Assembly (NCBI GenBank): GCA_963704035.1
Contig: CAVPGR010000004.1
Coordinates: 1,690,724 to 1,754,723 of the forward strand
Direction of reading: 5' to 3'
DNA from: JAOSJL01 sp963704035
GTDB lineage: Bacteria; Actinomycetota; Acidimicrobiia; IMCC26256; JAOSJL01
Length of the DNA stretch: 64,000 nt
The first letter of the stretch is position 1. Each line of letters opens with the position of its first letter. The position numbers and the translations under genes were made by a program. The notes beneath the pieces are model-generated. The model saw only the letters and a program-made list of their open reading frames with translations, did no database searches and had not been told where the DNA came from. Shown here in pieces: positions 59,393 through 64,000 of this stretch.

Positions 59393-60541
59393 CCGTTCAC
59401 GAGCGAGTTCAGATAACTCGCTGAGACGATGTGCCGCTCGTCGTCGATGGCTCGGTTCAGGAGATCATCCACCGATTGCTGAATGTGGCCGAGCGTAGCC
59501 ACGCCGCCTCTCCTGCAGCAATACTCAAATGAGGGTTTCTGAAGGCTGGGACCGTGAACGGGAACGTACCTTGTTCGATGGCCTCGCCTTCGATCTCCGA
59601 CGTGGTGCTTCTGCTCCAATTTCGCTCGTCGGTCAGCGTACCCATTCGTCAAGGAGACTTCTCAAGAAGTCTCCTGACTCATCATCATCAAGGTTTCTCA
59701 GCGCGATGTCAGTTCTTTTCACCGAAGCGCGTAACAACCTGAGGGTCGTTCAGAGGCAGTGCCATGTCGTCCGGGTCCACCCAGGATCCAGAGACGATGA
59801 AGCCCATCTCTTTGCTCTGCATATCTGCAAGGGACTTAAACGCGTTGACCCAGTGATTTATGGCGTCGATGTTTGAGACAGAGTCAAGCTTCGTTGCCTC
59901 ATCCAACATGAAAACTAGCATCTCATCTTCTACCTCACTGCAAAGACGCCCCATCATCTCGAGAACCTTGATCGGAGCTGGGCCGACTGATCAAGCACCG
60001 AGGGAAGCCCGGTCAAGCGGGCATCGGCTGCACTTAGGCTGATGCCGCGGAGCCAGTCCCAGGAAATACGCCCCAGTTCTCCGAATCCTGCGAGGCTCGT
60101 GAAGGCCATCGCGATGTCCCCAGACTGCGTTGCCTGTTGGATGAGGTCCTTCGCCTCCTCCCCATGCTCAGCCAGATACTTGACCACCCATTGACGAGCA
60201 GTCTCAAATCCGAGTGCGTCGAGGAGCGCGGCGTGCGCTACCTGGAATGTTGACCTGGCACTGATGTCTGGCAACTCGACGAACACAACCTGGGCGGGAT
60301 AGTCGTCGCGGGACTCAATCACGAATTCGATGTGGCGCATGGTGTGAGTCTTGCCCACACCCCAGTCGCCATAAAGAACCAGCTTGGGCGGGTTACCGGT
60401 ACGAAAGGAACGAGTGAGGAGAGACATTAGTTGTTCGTTAAGGGCCTGCCTGGCAAAGAAGAGCGACGCATCGGATTCATAGTCAATCATGAACTCGCGA
60501 TGTTCGTCCTTTAGTCCGAACCAGCTTCGCATCGTCTCCAT
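59389..60541 (-). CDS. AAA/ORC-like P-loop ATPase (frameshifted near the C-terminus)
   Basis: This protein of about 380 residues has Walker A LVLYGDWGVGKTHTMRHIE near residue 53 and Walker B MLVFMLDEATKL, with an intact first 195 residues. The frame changes near 59955, 59700, 59640 and 59530. The C-terminal helical domain ends QQSVDDLLNRAIDDERHIVS. It resembles loader-type ATPases of defence operons. It lies 13 bases after the PLD-like gene and overlaps the HerA-like gene. Confidence 0.7.
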
Positions 60542-60554
60542 GTTTCACTCCATC

Positions 60555-61070
60555 CTAGAAGATAGCTTGATATGCCAGGGTACGATCAGGAGATCGGTAG
60601 ATATCTGTCGCCTCGTAATGCAATTCGTTCACTACGGCCCTTCCTCCATTGAAGGCGTTGACCAGTACCCCGATCTCACGATTGATGAGCGAGCGCTGCG
60701 TGAAGTTGGCGGGATCCGATCGATTGCGAACTCACCCACTTTGGTTCGAGCTGTGTAAAGCTTCGTATGCAGGTTTGGCACCAACACGATGTGCGCGCTT
60801 CGTCTCACCGATCCGATCTACGGCCCGAACGTGATACTTCTCCTTGGGAGGTCGTGTCACGATGTAGACGGTCGCGAGGTCAGATTTGAGACGGTCCAGG
60901 AACTGGTCGAACGAGAGGAGCCACGGGGGGACTGAAAACTCGGATAGCCAGGGGCTGACAATGTGCAGGCGCTCCCACTGGTGCGATCTCGAGAGTGCGC
61001 TGAGATAGAGGTCTAGCACTTGTCGCGTCGCAACACTCAGCCAGGCGGGAAGCCCCGGGGGGTCTCTGAG
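60555..61070 (-). CDS. PLD-like (DpdK-type) protein (frameshifted)
   Basis: This short protein of about 160-170 residues starts near LDLYLSALSRSHQWERLHIV with the PLD-family strand SPWLSEF. After a frame change near 60800 it has HTKLYTARTKVGEFA (HxK of the HKD motif) and PANFTQRSLINREIGVLV, which matches the GSxNFT part. PLD-family proteins are nucleases or phospholipases, and DpdK in the Dpd restriction set is of this kind. The start is uncertain because it may overlap the AlbA_2 gene. Confidence 0.6.
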
Positions 61071-61751
61071 TCAACGCTGGTGGCGCGTCGTCTGGGTGGC
61101 CTTCAAGAAGCGTTCCAGTCGATAGCTGGGACTGGATCGCCTCAGCGATGCTCTCCTGAAGAATCTCAGCGTCGAGAGGTGACGGTTGGGCCCAGTTCGT
61201 GTCGATGTAGTCGTGCGCCCTTCGGATATCGAGTGGGACGGTCTGGTTGCCGTCTCGGATATAGAACTCGCTGCGATCGCCATCTCGGAAATACACGGGT
61301 GAAGGATGTGGAGTGCAAGTGACTCTGGAGATCGTCTGGCCATCCGCTGTTGTGAAGTTCACCTCGACATATGGCCCCACTGCAGCGTCAAGATGGTTCT
61401 TTAGGCCGTTGCGGAGGTGTAACTGGAAGCCGTCGACGGACTTCTTGCTGAGCGTCTGCAGGTCGTGGTCAATTCCCACGACCGTTCCCCTCATCGTCAA
61501 CACCGATGAGCAGGTCGCCGCCAACGGTGTTGAGAAAGCCCGCAATAGTCTTGACTACCAGCTTTGGTGAGGTCCTTGTTGACCTGGCCGCTGTCGAGAT
61601 CGAAGCGAAGCGAGGACTTGAACTCGAGGGTCTGTCGCTCCGGTGCTGAGATCAGATCGTCAAGAGACTGGTCTGGGTTGATCCCGCTCTGTGAATGCGA
61701 GACCAACTCAGACTCCTGCAGGTTCCCCCCGCCGCTCGGCCCTGCCGACAA
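61071..61751 (-). CDS. AlbA_2 (Schlafen-like) domain protein (frameshifted)
   Basis: This protein of about 225 residues begins before the motif PERQTLEFKSSLRFDLDSGQ. KTIAGFLNTVGGDLLIGVDD is split by a frame change near 61540 and continues as VVGIDHDLQTLSKKSVDGF and SRVTCTPHPSPVYFRDGDRS then EFYIRDGNQT. These are the AlbA_2 (divergent AAA_4, Schlafen-type) features, a nucleic-acid-binding domain often tied to defence. It begins the minus-strand ATPase operon. The TTG start is uncertain and so is the C-terminus. Confidence 0.65.
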
Positions 61752-62442
61752 ACCACACCTCCGAGTGGGGCGAAGATTAGCAGGGGTCCTTCTGTGACCG
61801 ACCCTGACAACTGCTCCCTCTGGGCGCCAGCAGGCTCAACTCTTGGACTGCTGGAGACACGAACGGTGGCTCGAACGGGCCACGAACCCCTCACGGACCC
61901 ACGGCTCGACGCCCTAGCGAAGCAACAACGTGTCAGCGATGGATGCAGTCCCTTACGGACGTTAGACGGAATCGCACCGCTTCATCCGCTCGCCCACCGC
62001 TTCGATCGAGACCCCGCTGAGCGGCGACTGCTTCGCGCACACGCTCGGGACGTCATCCACCATCGAGATGAAACACGCCACGCGTCGACCTGCGCTTGGT
62101 CTTCTGTCGTTCATGGCGCCGACACGCAGTGGTTCGGCAGATCCAAGGGCGCCGACCTGCGTCCTATCTCCCGCACCGAGCGAGATCGGGCGGCTCGGCC
62201 AAGCTGCTCAAGGCGGCCGGCTGACGCAAGAAGGGTCGGCAGCGGGCGATAAGTGAACCGTCGCCGACAGGCTCGTTTGGGCACCCGAGGGGCTTGTTGC
62301 GTCGAGTCGGACCGGGCCTCGTGGACCCCGACTGCGGCAGGTCCGTTCAGATCCGGTGGTCACCGAGAGCTCTCCCTTCGAATGACAGCGGTGTAATTGT
62401 CCCACCCGGTCTGCACACTGATTGCAGAGACGTGGGAGAGCG
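61752..62442. other. Gap between the Dpd-type island and the NYN gene
   Basis: I see no convincing gene in these 691 bases. A plus-strand frame (about 61860-62250) has protein-like stretches (LAHRFDRDPAERRLLRAHAR) but unusual composition and no start, and I do not recognise it. The promoter of the minus-strand ATPase operon should lie at its left end. Confidence 0.5.
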
Positions 62443-63005
62443 ATGAACGAAACGAGGCACAACGACAAGCACGAAGTGCGGACCTTGCATCTGGTGGATC
62501 TCGAGAATCTGACGGGTGACCCGCGTGCGTATCGTGCGACCGCTCTCGGGGTGTTCGAGCGGTACTTGGAGTTGGCGCGGTGGCGTCCGGGCGATCTGGT
62601 CTATGTCGCCACGAACCCGTGGTTGTACAAGAGGATCGCCTGGGAACCGCTGGTGCCGTGGCATCTCGAGTTCGGCCACGGAGAAGACGGCGCCGACAGG
62701 AGGCTCCTTGCACAGGCGGCTCCCAGTGGGTCGCGTGCAGGTTCAACCGGCTGGTCGTCGGAAGCGGCGACGGGATCTTCGCCCCGAGAGCGAGGGGGAT
62801 CAGAGGTCGGGGGGTGGACGTGGTGGTGATCGCCACCCCGGACGGCCTGTCGGGTGATCTCGCGGCTGCTGCGTCGAGTGTGGTGTGCCTCCACTGGCGC
62901 GCGCACCGCACGAGAGGTCGATCTCGCGAATCCACGACGTCCGCCGCGGGCGGTTCCGAACGTGACGAAGCAGCCACGGCTTTTCGAACAAAGACGACAA
63001 CGTAA
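62443..63005 (+). CDS. NYN/PIN-like domain protein (one frameshift)
   Basis: This protein of about 187 residues has TLHLVDLENLTGDPRAY with the first acidic residues, GDLVYVATNPWLYKR in the middle and RLVVGSGDGIFAPRARGI (the second acidic loop) after a frame change near 62705, then VDVVVIATPDGLSG. NYN domains are metal-dependent RNases of the PIN superfamily. GGGAGAG precedes the ATG at 62443. The ARPP-1-type gene starts 11 bases after it. Confidence 0.72.
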
Positions 63006-63016
63006 AGGAGGACACG

Positions 63017-63995
63017 ATGCAACTCTCGATCGAGGTGAAGGAACCCGTCGTCGACGGACCGTTGGCGCTCTACCCGCTGGTTTCGGCTGGCCCGTCAGCT
63101 CCCGCCTACATGTGTGGTCCCGACGCAGAAGCGACCGATGTGCTGGTCGTCGATGAGATCGACGAACGAGCAGCCGTGTCTGAGCTCGTCGTCCAGAACC
63201 GTGGTGATCAGCCGGTATTGCTGATCGAAGGTGAGACCGTCCTGGGCGCGAAACAGAACCGGACGCTGAATCTGACGGTGCTCTGGCGCCGAAGGTCGCT
63301 ACGACGGTCCCGGTGTCGTGTGTCGAGCAGGGCCGGTGGGGAACACCACAGACCACGGCGCGTTCGCCCCGCCACGCGCCAGGTTCGCTACGTCGGGTGA
63401 AGACAGCGAGCGTGCTGGCGTCGCGGGCGGCTGGAACCGGCGGTCGAAGTGACCAGGGGGCAGTGTGGGATGCAGTGGCCGCCTACTCGGACCGGTTGGA
63501 CGCGCCGTCGCAGACCGACGCCCTCGAAGACGTCTACGACAAGTCAGCTCCGGACATCGACGGGATCGTCGAACGGTTGTCGTCCTGTAGATGGCCAACA
63601 GGGTGTCGTCGCCGCGATCGGAAACCGGGTTGTGTCACTCGACCTGTTCGACAAGACCACGACACTCGTCACCTACTGGGAAGGACTCGTCGCCGGCTAC
63701 GCCCTCGACGCCCTCGACGAGTCTGATGCTGCGACCGGTATCGCTGACGCCAAGGCCTTCGTGGCCCGGGTCGCTGCGACCGACGTAGCGTCGGAGGCCG
63801 GTGTCGGCATGGGCACCGAGCTTCATCTCAACTCCGACGACATCAGCGGTCTGGGACTCGAGTGGGACGGCGCGCTCGTCCACCTGGCCGCCTTCGCCGG
63901 ACCACCCACGACACACCGGAGCCGCCCCATCCGGCGCAGTCGTCTACGTGGTACCGATTGGACCAGCTGAGACCCGGACGGAGGAACGCAGATGA
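63017..63995 (+). CDS. ARPP-1-type domain protein (frameshifted)
   Basis: This protein of about 320 residues reads LALYPLVSAGPSAPAY, SELVVQNRGDQPVLLIEGET, VLGAKQNRTLNLTVL and, in another frame, VPVSCVEQGRWG, the ARPP-1 domain (associated with ADP-ribosylglycohydrolase and rhodanese-phosphatase proteins). GNRVVSLDLFDKTTTLVTYW and ELHLNSDDISGLGLEWDGAL follow. Frames shift near 63290, 63590 and 63900. Another gene begins with ATG at 63992 (overlapping the TGA) and is cut by the window end. Confidence 0.6.
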
Positions 63996-64000
63996 CAAGC

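Noticed and set aside
61695..62252. A plus-strand frame of about 185 residues left of the NYN gene
   Set aside because: It overlaps the AlbA_2 start, has no ribosome site and its composition is unlike its neighbours. I treat it as gap sequence.

Overview
The window is GC-rich and reads like a chromosomal contig from a high-GC actinobacterium. An Acidimicrobiia-type lineage is my guess, from gene content and codon use rather than any database search. Supporting features are many GTG/TTG starts, a probably leaderless gene, actinobacterial-type GH15, transaldolase, DUF4389 and HBHA-like proteins, and a TPP-riboswitch-controlled thiamine operon.

Layout 1-34.6 kb (housekeeping). In order: GH15 glycosidase, NhaP-type antiporter, flavin reductase, DUF4389 membrane protein, acyl-CoA dehydrogenase, YihY, YhhN, sulfotransferase, APH-like kinase, an HNH+HIT pair, a DUF1214-like protein, RibB, a two-component system, glutamate-type dehydrogenase, the riboswitch/TPK/ThiB-ThiP-ThiQ operon, GNAT, transaldolase, 6-phosphogluconate dehydrogenase, phosphoglycerate-mutase-like protein, glutaredoxin-like protein, an FAD disulfide reductase, HBHA-like protein + XRE regulator, arylsulfotransferase lipoprotein, SulP transporter, two membrane coiled-coil proteins, a hydrolase-cyclase fusion, and tRNA-Arg(CCT).

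Layout 34.7-64 kb (accessory, defence-island-like). It opens with a DDE transposase-like gene coupled to a degenerate tyrosine-recombinase-like gene. Next is a plus-strand four-gene unit: S1-domain protein, a pentatricopeptide-repeat (PPR)/histidine-kinase fusion, a receiver protein and a PIN nuclease. It resembles the Detocs two-component defence architecture with unusual parts. A DprA-like + phosphoribosyltransferase pair (ShosTA-like) and an uncharacterised HExxH protein module follow. From 48 to 62 kb lies a 7-deazaguanine DNA-modification (Dpd-type) island: DpdA transglycosylase, three DGQHR/DndB-like proteins, a complete preQ0 pathway (FolE2, QueD, QueE, QueC), and a HerA-like ATPase, an AAA ATPase, a PLD-like protein and an AlbA_2 protein as the likely restriction arm. 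The window ends in a NYN protein and an ARPP-1-type protein.

How it fits together: FolE2, QueD, QueE and QueC make preQ0, DpdA with a DGQHR partner would insert it into DNA, and the ATPase/PLD operon would attack unmodified DNA. Together with the PPR-kinase/PIN and ShosTA-like units this makes a dense anti-mobile-element cluster.

Caveat: many conserved genes carry one or more single-base frameshifts, sometimes compensating within about 45 bases. The density is far higher after 34.6 kb. The preserved protein conservation points to consensus errors in the assembly at least as much as to gene decay. For shifted genes I give outer limits and say where the frame moves.
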